Positions 49,523-58,679 of a stretch of 64,000 bases of DNA are shown in pieces; position 1 is the stretch's first letter; each line of letters begins with the position of its first letter. Below the pieces are notes generated by a model, which did no database searches, was not told the origin of the DNA, and saw nothing but the letters and a program-made list of their open reading frames with translations. Where the stretch lies: the NCBI GenBank assembly GCA_036898135.1, contig CM072511.1, positions 36,910,830 to 36,974,829 of the forward strand, in the 5' to 3' direction. This DNA comes from Oncomelania hupensis (Eukaryota > Mollusca > Gastropoda > Littorinimorpha > Pomatiopsidae). Made by a program: the position numbers and the translations under genes.

Positions 49523-50391
49523 GTCACGTGGGGTTTATGGGCTCTGCACAATGGAATTATGGACCCTCACGTTTATTCGGTGGGAACTGCTAGTAAGTCA
49601 CCCTATGAATTACTTTAATAAATTTATTTGTTCAGCTCGTTCTGTGTTAAGGTTGGGGTACAGAAATAGATAGAAAAATGGTAAAAGAATACTGTCACAC
49701 TAGCTTTCACACGGCTATGAATCATATGTAGTCCAGCCACTTGATAACTGTTAAAATCACACATTTATTTCTTCTACTCTATACAAGATTCTCTAAGTAC
49801 TAATCTAACTTAAAAAGTCTCAGTTACTGCAAATAGTTCGATCGCTGATAGTCTAGGCAGCTGTTATTTTCTTCCTCGGGCACTTTGCTAGTATATTTCA
49901 TGTAGATTTGGACTACTGTGGTCCGTTTTACAGTTTCTGAAGAGTTGGACTACTGTGGTCCTGTATTGATCAGTTTAAGTGCACTTTCGGAGATTACACT
50001 TAACTTTCTGATGGTGCGGTCGAAGTCCTTCTGTGAGGTAGCTTCTGGTACACCTTTGTCGTTGTGTAGTTGGGTTCCCTTGCCACGCTGTGGGGTCTGA
50101 CAGGGTGTTTTTCAAGGTATCTCTTTCCGACTTGTGCGGCAGAGTCTGATCAACCAACTAGTCGTTTCTGTGGAGTGGGGTGCACAGGATAGCTCGGGAT
50201 AGCTCGCCTGCTCGTCTGTTTGACAAGTTCAGGCCCGTTGTGACTTAATAGAATTCTGAGATTCTAAGTCCTGCTTCCTGGTCTATGAGTGAAGATAGTT
50301 CTCTGCTAGCTAAGGAGATGTTACTTCTTCCTCGTCTCACACACGACTGACCAAGCTGTGCTAGGTTTTGACACAGTCAAAACTGCTCTAC
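49522..50391 (-). repeat. 3' LTR of older family-A copy (A'), first part
   Basis: Begins TGTCACGTGGGG like element A and matches it with scattered substitutions. Relative to A it lacks 458 bp (A positions 9008-9465); the junction CTCGTCTG|TTTGAC has CTG in common with both ends. It is cut at 50391 by element B and resumes at 56043. Confidence 0.9.
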
Positions 50392-51028
50392 TGTTACACT
50401 CAGTTTGATGATGGTGTTTTCTATCAGTATCTGATTCAGCCCCGATGCTTGAATTCCTGATAGGGTGTAACTCAGATTCGTTTATTCACACAGCCTGCTC
50501 AAACAGCATACAAGTCACAAAGTCCACGTATGAAGTTTTCCGCTTTTATTCAGCACACATCAACAACTGCATACAATTCTCAATTCAATTCAACAACTTT
50601 CACAGCAACTCTCCAGATCACTATCAACAACTTTACTGTCCCAACAACAATCTCGGCACACGATTAAATAACCTCTCTCTTTTCCGGAAAGATTTCGAAT
50701 ACCGTAGAAATGACGCACTGCCACCAATCGAATAAAAGATCGTCATCACTGACTTACGTCATTACACATTTCTTCTCCTTCCGGATCGTTCCTTCAAATT
50801 TCTACAATTATTCCGAATCTTCGATCGATAGTAAACAAGCCGATCCAGAAGATTCTACAACAATATCGACTAACGGAAATTATCAACGTTATACAAAGCC
50901 TTTCCTAACAACAATGCAAACTCAAATCAAAGGTAAATAAACTCTATTATTGAATACTTTGCAAATCGAAACGATTAGATCTATCGTACACGCTTCCGGC
51001 ATACTTTCGTTCGCGTTTCAACGTAACA
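50392..51028 (-). repeat. 3' LTR of element B
   Basis: 637 bp. Contains partial heat-shock-type pairs (TTCCGGAA near 50682 and GAAGATTC near 50848). Small frames inside (50445-50940) recur in the other LTR and are not genes. Confidence 0.95.
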
Positions 51029-51050
51029 TAACCCCCCACTCAAGAAGAAA
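51029..51050 (-). promoter_or_regulatory. Polypurine tract of element B
   Basis: Minus strand TTGAGTGGGGGGTTA immediately before the 3' LTR. Confidence 0.65.
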
Positions 51051-51282
51051 TTTACCCAATTTCTTTCAACAACGTTGAAACGTAATGCACAAACAAAGTA
51101 CGGAATTAAAACTTACTTCAGTCTGTCCGAACACTGTCAATGTTCTCAGTTCATTCACACAGATTCAAAGTTTCTCATCTGCAAGTCTTTCTGGATACTG
51201 TCAATGTTCACAGATCATTCACACAAGGTCAATGTTTCTCATCTGCAAGTCTGTTTAGATATTGCCAATGTTCTCCACACAG

Positions 51283-52011
51283 TCAATGTTCTTTCAACCG
51301 CAAGGAAACGACGCCCTCGTCAGTTGCGGTCGTCATCGGCCCAGGGTCAAAGACAGTGATCTCGTGGGCTTTCCTGGAGTCAGTGCATCCTCCGTTGTCT
51401 TCCTCTCCCGTCGGATGTCCGACGCAGTCGACGTTGTCAGCTCCCAGAATGCATTCGCTGGGTCTTACGGTCAGGTTGGCTTCTGCGGGACGGTGGAACA
51501 GCTCCATCATGGTCTGCAGATGTTCCTTCCAGGTCTGGGTGTGGACTTCATGTTCGACCAAAGTCGTAGAGCCTGGGACATCGCTGAAGTTGTGGGGAAA
51601 CTCGCCCATAAGGTCCTCGAGCTCCATCTTTTGACCTTCCGTCAAGCCTGGACCTAGCTTAACATCATCGATGCCTTCTTTGCTGTGGAAGTCTCCCAGT
51701 TCCAACAGTTCTTCGCTGTCAAAGCTGTCGTCGGTCACAGCTGCTGTTGCTGCATGCACAGTCTCTGATGGCCTTTCCACGTACAGCTTAAGGAGGTTGG
51801 CGTGGTATATCTTGGAATGCTGGCCGACCTTCACCTTATAGTCGTTGATCCCCACCACGGTCTCCACTTCGTACGGGCCTTTCCACTGCATCAGCAACTT
51901 ATTATGATCGGTAGGTAGCAGCACCAGCACTTTGTTGCCAGGTTTGAACTTCCTGTTCACAGCCCTACGATCGTAGTAGTGCTTTCCACAGTCTTGGGAC
52001 TTCTTCAGGTT
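51283..52011 (-). pseudogene. Element B: integrase C-terminus and RT remnant
   Basis: Continues the gag-pol frame after one in-frame TAA (52012-52014). It carries the GPY/F module (LVLLPTDHNKLL, then WKGPYEVE) and the segment leading into RT (STTLVEHEVHTQ). It then jumps directly to sequence that normally lies just after the catalytic loop (TWKEHLQTMM, then LTVRPSECILG). The RT palm with its DD motif is missing, and after CVGH the sequence leaves the RT altogether; RNase H is absent. At least two internal deletions are implied. No RT activity is possible. Confidence 0.85.
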
Positions 52012-54822
52012 TTATCTGGCTATCTCGAGAGTCTGCTCCAGCTTCTCCCGTAGCTCAAACACGTACTGGTAGCTGTCCTTCACCTCTGGGGTGTCTACTT
52101 CTTTCGTCCACAGTTCTTTCAGGATGTGCATCGGCCCTCGGATGGTTCTTCCGTACAGCAGCTCGAACGGAGAAAAGCCGGTGGACTCCTGCGGTACTTC
52201 TCTGTAGGCGAAAAGTAGGGCGTTGATGTAGCGATGCCATTGTCTGGGCTGCTCGCTGCACAGTTTCTTCAGGGTGGACTTCAGCGTAGCATTGAACTTT
52301 TCGACGAGCCCGTTGCACATTGGATGGTAGGGTGTCGTAGTCAAATGCCGGATGCTCAGCAGTCTGTTGACCTCCTTCATGCAGTCAGAGACGAACTGCG
52401 TCCCGAGGTCTGTCAGAATTTCTTCGGGCACTCCAAGTCTACTGAACATGTCCACCAGTGCCTCTGCCACAGTTTCAGTGTCAATCTTCTTCAGTGGCAC
52501 TGCTTCTGGGTACCGAGTCGCATAGTCCACTAAAGTCAGTACCCATCGATGACCTTCTTCACTCGGAGGTCTTATTTCGCCGATTAAGTCTAAGGCCACC
52601 CTCTTGAAAGGTCGGTCGATCAGAGGCATCCTCTGCATAGGCACTTTCGGGACCCTTCCTCGAGGTATGGTCTTCTGGCAAATGTCACATGATCGGCAGA
52701 AACGGCTGACGTCCGCATGAAGTCCTGGCCAGTAGAATACCGCCTGGATTCGGTCTGACGTCTTCTTGATACCTAGGTGACCTCCCATGATTGAGTCATG
52801 CGCTACTTCCATCACCTGGCGCCTTAGGGGTAACGGTACCAAGACTTGACGTAGTGGTTTACCTCCGTTGACCCTCGGGTGCTGGAAGATTCGGTACAGG
52901 ATCTTGGCCTTCACCTCAAAATAGACCGTACCACTGCCTTTGGTCACGTGGTCTTGGCGGTTCCTGTACTTGTTTAAAGTGCTATCAGCTTCCTGGAGCT
53001 GGATCAGCTTATCTCTGTCCACGATGGCAGCTTTGGGGTTGTCGGCGACATTCAGTGGTGTAGACACCTTGTCTCTCTTGGCCTGGGCCCTGGTAGTAAC
53101 AGCACTGACGATCTCTGGTCGGCAGGGCTGAGCCGGAGTAACCACATTGTCCCGTAGCAGCTCTGTAAGGTCTCCATCGGGAAACGGCAATGGATCCTCC
53201 TCCACAACTTCGACGCGTTGGGTTGAGGCAGGACTCCACTCTGGATCGGGGTCGTCGGGTCGTCTCGCGCCGTCGATATTCCCGATCATCAAATCATACA
53301 GCGGCTTCTTCAGGCAAACCGCTTCGACTTCGCCTATGTAGAAAGGGGTGTTGACATGAATTTTTGCAACTGGCGCTTTCACACATTTGCTGTCGGCCAT
53401 GAGTGTCCATTTAGAATCGCCAGTGAACTGTTCTTTAGCGATTAGGTCTTCTCTGACGATGACCCCACTGCAGCCAGAGTCTCTTAGAACAGTCACTTCA
53501 TGATTTCCGACGCGTCCCTTGGAAACAGGCATGTTCTGGACGGTCACAGCTGCGCTGGCGACGACGGGGATGGATTTTCCGTTGGCAAGGAGAAGTTGGC
53601 CATCAGTCATGCACTCTTGCACGTCCGCAGGGGTAGCTGTGCGCTTGGTCTCACTCGGAAGAATGACGCTCCCGCCGCACACTTGATGGTCAGATCTACT
53701 GTTTTGCCGTTGATTGGAGAACCGCCTCTGCCGGTTGCCCGCCGCTGCGTTGTCCGTACTGCTCCGCTGTCCGCTACTTTTGTTTTGAGGACAGTTAGAA
53801 GCTCTGTGGTCTGTAGCGTTGCAGGTGAAACAGCCCCTTGAATGCCCTTCCCTGGGAGGAGGCGTGGAGTCCGTCTGTCTCTGGCTCGTCTGGCTCCCTT
53901 GGATCTGGTTCCCATGGTTTCCAGTCTTCTGAAAATGTTTCGTCGCGCTGGGTGGCCCCAGGGTTTTCCCATGAGCGATGAGATATCTTTCAGCAGCCTC
54001 AGTCACATCTTTAAGCGTCTGCAGCTTTTGTTCTTCTAAGTGGGTCGCTAGGTCCTTGTGACAGGCATTGAGAAATTGTTCCTTCACGATCAGGTCATGG
54101 AGACTGTCGTAAGACTTCGTTTCGCCTGATAACTCCACCCACTTGTGTAGATATGACGACAGGCGCTCCACAAACTGCTTTGGCGTCTCGTCTGACTTAG
54201 GCCGGCATTCACGGAAGCGTTTACGGTAGCCCTTCTCTGTAAAGTTGTAGCACTGCAATAGGGCCTCTTTCAAGACGTCGTAGTTTTTGGCGTCATCGTT
54301 CGACAGTCTGGTGTAAACTTCGAGAGCTTGCCCCGTCAGAAGTGCACTCAGTCGAATTGCCCAGTCTTGAGGTTGCCAGTTAGAGCTTTCGGCGAACCTT
54401 TCGAATCTCGCCAGATAGCTGTCGATCTGGTCCTTCCCGTCGACGAAAGCTGGCAATTTAGGAGCCGTATGGTCGTTGGTGACTTGTGGCGCATGCTGAT
54501 TGTTTTGGATACGCGCCAACTCTAACTGGTACTGACGCTCACCTTCAAGACGCTTCAGCTCGAACTCTCTTTCTTCACGGCGACGCTGCTCTTCTCTCTC
54601 TTGACGTTGCTGTTCAATTTCTAGACGCTTCTGTTCTAATTCTCTTTCTTCACGGCGACGCTGCTCTTCTACTTCTAGACGCTTCTGTTCTAGTTCTATT
54701 TCTTTTTCTAGACGCTTCTCTTCCAATTCTCTTTCTCGTATTCTTTCCTGAGACTTGACGTACTCCGTCAGCTGCTTGCCTTTTAGATTCAGTTCAACCC
54801 CTTTCTGCCAGAAGTCAGCCAT
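52012..54822 (-). CDS. gag-pol: Element B Gag-protease-integrase ORF
   Basis: 936 codons. Residues 26-105 are an E/K/R/Q-rich coiled coil; Gag lies at ~120-290; zinc knuckle C331, C334, H339, C344. The protease motif is DSG at 448-450. Integrase follows: H675/H682/C712/C715 and triad D745-D805-E841 with 35-residue DE spacing. The frame closes with TAA after LEQTLEIAR, before the GPY/F module, so the integrase C-terminus is cut off. Start ATG at 54822 (context AAGATGG) lies 9 bp from the heat-shock-element array. Gag and protease look functional. The integrase-before-RT order matches elements A and C. Confidence 0.92.
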   Translation of the reverse strand: MADFWQKGVELNLKGKQLTEYVKSQERIRERELEEKRLEKEIELEQKRLEVEEQRRREERELEQKRLEIEQQRQEREEQRRREEREFELKRLEGERQYQLELARIQNNQHAPQVTNDHTAPKLPAFVDGKDQIDSYLARFERFAESSNWQPQDWAIRLSALLTGQALEVYTRLSNDDAKNYDVLKEALLQCYNFTEKGYRKRFRECRPKSDETPKQFVERLSSYLHKWVELSGETKSYDSLHDLIVKEQFLNACHKDLATHLEEQKLQTLKDVTEAAERYLIAHGKTLGPPSATKHFQKTGNHGNQIQGSQTSQRQTDSTPPPREGHSRGCFTCNATDHRASNCPQNKSSGQRSSTDNAAAGNRQRRFSNQRQNSRSDHQVCGGSVILPSETKRTATPADVQECMTDGQLLLANGKSIPVVASAAVTVQNMPVSKGRVGNHEVTVLRDSGCSGVIVREDLIAKEQFTGDSKWTLMADSKCVKAPVAKIHVNTPFYIGEVEAVCLKKPLYDLMIGNIDGARRPDDPDPEWSPASTQRVEVVEEDPLPFPDGDLTELLRDNVVTPAQPCRPEIVSAVTTRAQAKRDKVSTPLNVADNPKAAIVDRDKLIQLQEADSTLNKYRNRQDHVTKGSGTVYFEVKAKILYRIFQHPRVNGGKPLRQVLVPLPLRRQVMEVAHDSIMGGHLGIKKTSDRIQAVFYWPGLHADVSRFCRSCDICQKTIPRGRVPKVPMQRMPLIDRPFKRVALDLIGEIRPPSEEGHRWVLTLVDYATRYPEAVPLKKIDTETVAEALVDMFSRLGVPEEILTDLGTQFVSDCMKEVNRLLSIRHLTTTPYHPMCNGLVEKFNATLKSTLKKLCSEQPRQWHRYINALLFAYREVPQESTGFSPFELLYGRTIRGPMHILKELWTKEVDTPEVKDSYQYVFELREKLEQTLEIAR

Positions 54823-55379
54823 CTTGATGCTTCTGGAAAGTTCTTTTCAAGAAAGTTCTTTTCTGGAAAGTTCTTTTCTGGAAGGTTCTTCTTCTAGAAA
54901 GTTCTTGACTGTAGAGTTCTTTTTTTCTGGAAAGTTCTTGACTGTGCTGTACCTTTCTAGACTGTTCTAGAACAGCACGCTTTCTGCAGTAGCGCTGATG
55001 CTTGTCACTAGTCGCCTTCGCTGACGCAGGCCCCGCTGTCCTCGTCGTATGCGACGCTGCACCACGCTGGTGTTGATGTATACGCTCCTGTGCTGAAGTA
55101 GACGCGACGTCCGCTCGACGCTCGCTGTAACACTGGCGATGTAGCTCCGAGACTGTCCCTTGACGTAGTCTTGCGGCAGCCACGTAGTCCCGACTTGTTG
55201 TTCGCTCACGAAGCAACTCTTCAGCGACTACACGCCCTTGCAGTCAACCCGAATCTATCGGATGTAGTCCCAGTATGTTGGCCCCTCTCGACGCAACTCG
55301 TTGGCGGCTACCCTCGATGACTGCTTCTCGTAACGTTGACTCGCTTGTTGTAGCAGTTGAACCCTTGGCTATGGCGTGA
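54823..55379 (-). other. 5' leader of element B
   Basis: Non-coding leader of about 560 bp between primer site and gag. The 133-codon frame at 54815-55216 (RTFQKRTFQK repeats) is a translation of the GAACTTTCCAG array and not a supported gene. Confidence 0.7.
54831..54973 (-). promoter_or_regulatory. Array of heat-shock-element matches upstream of gag in element B
   Basis: Six perfect three-unit HSEs of form TTCnnGAAnnTTC at 54831-54843, 54846-54858, 54861-54873, 54876-54888, 54892-54904 and 54925-54937, plus a near match TTCTAGACTGTTCTAGAA at about 54955-54972. The first four are spaced exactly 15 bp apart. The motif is its own kind on both strands (GAAnnTTCnnGAA) and binds HSF trimers in animals. 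Function here is inferred. Confidence 0.55.
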
Positions 55380-55397
55380 ATCCCGGCTTGGCCCCCA
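55380..55397 (-). promoter_or_regulatory. Primer-binding site of element B, tRNA-Pro-like
   Basis: Minus strand TGGGGGCCAAGCCGGGAT starts 3 bases after the 5' LTR. Both ends (TGGGGGC and CCGGGAT) fit the tRNA-Pro primer sequence as I remember it; four central bases differ. Confidence 0.55.
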
Positions 55398-55400
55398 AAA

Positions 55401-56037
55401 TGTTACACTCAGTTTGATGATGGTGTTTTCTATCAGTATCTGATTCAGCCCCGATGCTTGAATTCCTGATAGGGTGTAACTCAGATTCGTTTATTCACAC
55501 AGCCTGCTCAAACAGCATACAAGTCACAAAGTCCACGTATGAAGTTTTCCGCTTTTATTCAGCACACATCAACAACTGCATACAATTCTCAATTCAACTC
55601 AACAACTTTCACAGCAACTCTCCAGATCACTATCAACAACTTTACTGTCCCAACAACAATCTCGGCACACGATTAAATAACCTCTCTCTTTTCCGGAAAG
55701 ATTTCGAATACCGTAGAAATGACGCACTGCCACCAATCGAATAAAAGATCGTCATCACTGACTTACGTCATTACACATTTCTTCTCCTTCCGGATCGTTC
55801 CTTCAAATTTCTACAATTATTCCGAATCTTCGATCGATAGTAAACAAGCCGATCCAGAAGATTCTACAACAATATCGACTAACGGAAATTATCAACGTTA
55901 TACAAAGCCTTTCCTAACAACAATGCAAACTCAAATCAAAGGTAAATAAACTCTATTATTGAATACTTTGCAAATCGAAACGATTAGATCTATCGTACAC
56001 GCTTCCGGCATACTTTCGTTCGCGTTTCAACGTAACA
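55401..56037 (-). repeat. 5' LTR of element B
   Basis: 637 bp, nearly identical to the 3' LTR. On the minus strand it precedes the leader and holds the promoter. Confidence 0.95.
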
Positions 56038-56042
56038 TCTAC

Positions 56043-56247
56043 CCACTTAGCCTGCTGCTGATTGGTTAAAACGGTCCGATTCAAAGCTCAAGTGCTGACT
56101 CACTGCGATGTGGGTGGCTCGCTCGCCGTGTGTGGTCTGCTGTGTAATTTAATTGCTGCTGTGTAATATACTGACTCTCTACTGTTACAAAGACTACACA
56201 TGGCTAAATAGTCAATGAGCAGAGTTAATACTAGCCAGTTCGTGACA
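56043..56247 (-). repeat. A' LTR, second part
   Basis: Resumes the family-A LTR after element B and ends CAGTTCGTGACA. Where element A has TGACGTCA, this copy has TGACTCA (56096-56102). Confidence 0.9.
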
Positions 56248-56408
56248 GGCTCCCTCAACTGAAAAAAGGCGATGACTACTGGATTCGACCTTTTTCTACT
56301 ACAGAGCCTAGTTTAACGCTGCACTATCCTAGGGTCCTATTTACACACTAGTTAAGTTGCTCTACCTGAGCTGCACTGCTGTGCCAGGTAGCTATGGACA
56401 CTAGTGAC
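56248..56408 (-). mobile_element. Start of A' internal region, cut by element C
   Basis: Matches 9842-10006 of element A (GGCTCCCTCAACTG, TGGATTCGACC, CTATGGACACTAGTGAC). It ends at 56408 where element C begins. The rest of A' should lie beyond the right edge of the window. Confidence 0.9.
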
Positions 56409-58007
56409 TGTCGCGAAAATACGCGTCTCTTCTGCCAGTTTTCCTGACAGCAACGGTACATCGTTTGTTTTATTTTTTCGTATTGTTCAAATGACATATT
56501 TTGGGTGCCTTTGGATGAAATGCTCAAGACTCTATGTTTTGACGTCGGTGTATACGTCATAGACCGATTGCGTCAGAGCAGAGCACGGAGACATTTTGTC
56601 AACAACACCGTTCACGGGCCAACAATCGAAGAAGACTCCTAGATGCGGCATTAACTGTGCAAGGCACACCAGTTGAAGGAAGCCAAGAGGGATACTGAGA
56701 AGTACCTGAGGATACTGAATGAATCAGCTTTGGGTGGAAAAGGTCCGCCAACTTTCACCTGGTTCAACTATCCAAGGTCGTCAATCAACTGGGCGTTACC
56801 CGTATCAGGAGCCATCGTGGCCGTCACGAACCGTTGGGTTCTTTCTTCATGCGCCATCGTGGGTACGTGTTTAGCTAAACTGTACTGAGCTAACAGAGGC
56901 TAGATAGATAGCTAGACAGGTAAACGTATCAATAATAATTATTCATGCACCATTGTGGGTACGTATTTAGTTAGCCTGTACTGGGCTAGCAGACGCCAGA
57001 TAGATAGTTCTAAAGATAAAAATTTGTTTATTCCACGTTAGTTAGTTTGTTTTCGTATGAAATAATTATAATTTTTCCATTATTGTTTCTACATTTTTTA
57101 GCCTTAGTGCGTTCTAGACCGATTCGTAGATTTCTTAGACGTCATCTAACAGCGTTGATAAATATATGATTGTGTTTAGATTTAGATCTTTTGCAGAGGA
57201 TCCGGTTTGGAGAGCACTTGGCAGAAGTGTTTGTTTATGTCATTGCATGTAAGGCATGGAAGTGGAAGGATGAAAGTAGGATCATCAGTCATCTCATCTA
57301 TCATTCATTATCAACTATCGTGTGTTATAAATTATACAACGTTTTTTAAAGGTTCGACGAACGAGCATTACATCATACTTGTGCTTCATTCTAGAAAAGT
57401 CATCCATTCATATTTGGGACATTAGGTCACCACCTGATCGTTTCAGGCGCAAGTCAGTGCAGGCCGGAAGAATCGGTGCAGGCCGGAAGAAACAAGTGCA
57501 GACTGAGAGTTGTATAGAAGTCGCCGGGTGACAACTTCAAGATATCCATAACATCATGGAAAAGCCAGCGACAATGAAGTAACAATATAAAGAAAGACAT
57601 CGACACTCCGCGACTGCAAGATAATTTGAGTATATTCTCCAGTCTCGATACTGCAGATAAGTGATTTATCTTATTACAATTTGAACAACAGCTGGAACAT
57701 CTCTGTCCAAGTACTATACCATCGTATTTGACTATATCATTCTCAGACCATATCGTTCTCAATCATTCATAATTTCATATTTGAGTGAAGAATTCGATTT
57801 ATATCACCATCACATTCTGAGTGTACACATCTATGGTGCAAATGCGCGCGTGTTTCTTATCTTTGATGCTATAACTCTATCCTGAATTGCACACACCACT
57901 TATTATTTACGGATCCGGAGGCAACCACGGCAGGTGGTGCAGCACCTCCCTGAAATCACTGCGTATTTTGGGTAAGGGCTGCACAAGGATCCTCCCGTGC
58001 GTTGACA
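56409..58007 (+). repeat. 5' LTR of element C
   Basis: Starts TGTCGCGAAAATACGCG. The 3' boundary is inferred at GTTGACA (58001-58007) from the TGTC...GACA ends and the primer-like site 3 bases later; this gives 1599 bp. Small frames within (e.g. 56673-56888) recur in the 3' LTR and are not genes. Confidence 0.75.
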
Positions 58008-58010
58008 TAT

Positions 58011-58031
58011 TGGGGGCATCGTTTCCGGGAT
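58011..58031 (+). promoter_or_regulatory. Putative primer-binding site of element C
   Basis: TGGGGGCATCGTTTCCGGGAT resembles the tRNA-Pro primer sequence with three extra bases (one A, two T). TGGGGGC and CCGGGAT ends are shared with element B. Confidence 0.5.
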
Positions 58032-58679
58032 AGGTGCGTGTGTCGGTTGAGGATACGGTATCAGAACCGAGAATAAGCATCAAAGATTTGACCATGACGT
58101 GTGTCTTCAAAATTTAATGCGGGCGGTTGGAGGGAGCCACTATTACAACTGGGTGGACACACCTTCTGCCACAGTGTAACATCCACTTTTATCGGACGAT
58201 CTAGCAATAAGACCAAACATGCATTAGCCATAATTTTAGTTTTATTTCGAGCCTGTACAATGTTCGTACTTTGGGAAAATACACACAGTAGTAGGTGAGT
58301 AACTAGCAGATCTAGGCTTTCCGCAAGGGTTACAGCGGTAAGTCACGTGAGAAGAGGTACGAGGTTACCATCACGATATATGATCTAACACTAGTTACGA
58401 GAATCAAACTATACTTGTATTCACATACGTATAGACGTTTTCACCTCTAAAGATAGTGCAGTTAGCAGTTTATTTGAAGGCAACTTGCGTTTGAGATCGT
58501 TATAGATAGATGACATGCTCATGATAACGCATGTATGGTAAAGCTATCTGGCACTTGAAAGTAGTTTATTTTCCAAACGAACATCGACAAAGTGTCGAAA
58601 GCAGTTCATGTGATTGTTGAATCACAACCAGATATTCAAGTAATAATTGTATTACAGCGGGTACCCAATTATTATCACT
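58032..58679 (+). other. 5' leader of element C
   Basis: About 650 bp without a supported ORF, leading to the gag start. Confidence 0.65.

Larger units (their letters stand above)
50392..56037 (-). mobile_element. LTR retrotransposon family B, pol-deleted, inside the A' LTR
   Basis: 5646 bp with 637-bp LTRs (50392-51028 and 55401-56037; TGTTAC...GTAACA). They differ at one position that I can find (AATT versus AACT near 50588/55597). A perfect 5-bp target duplication TCTAC lies at 50387-50391 and 56038-56042. Gag, protease and most of integrase are intact; RT is internally deleted and RNase H is gone. Young insertion, non-autonomous. Confidence 0.95.

Noticed and set aside
54815..55216. 133-codon frame upstream of element B gag with RTFQK repeats
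   Set aside because: Repeat translation of the heat-shock-type array in the leader; it overlaps the gag start and is not matched in A or C.
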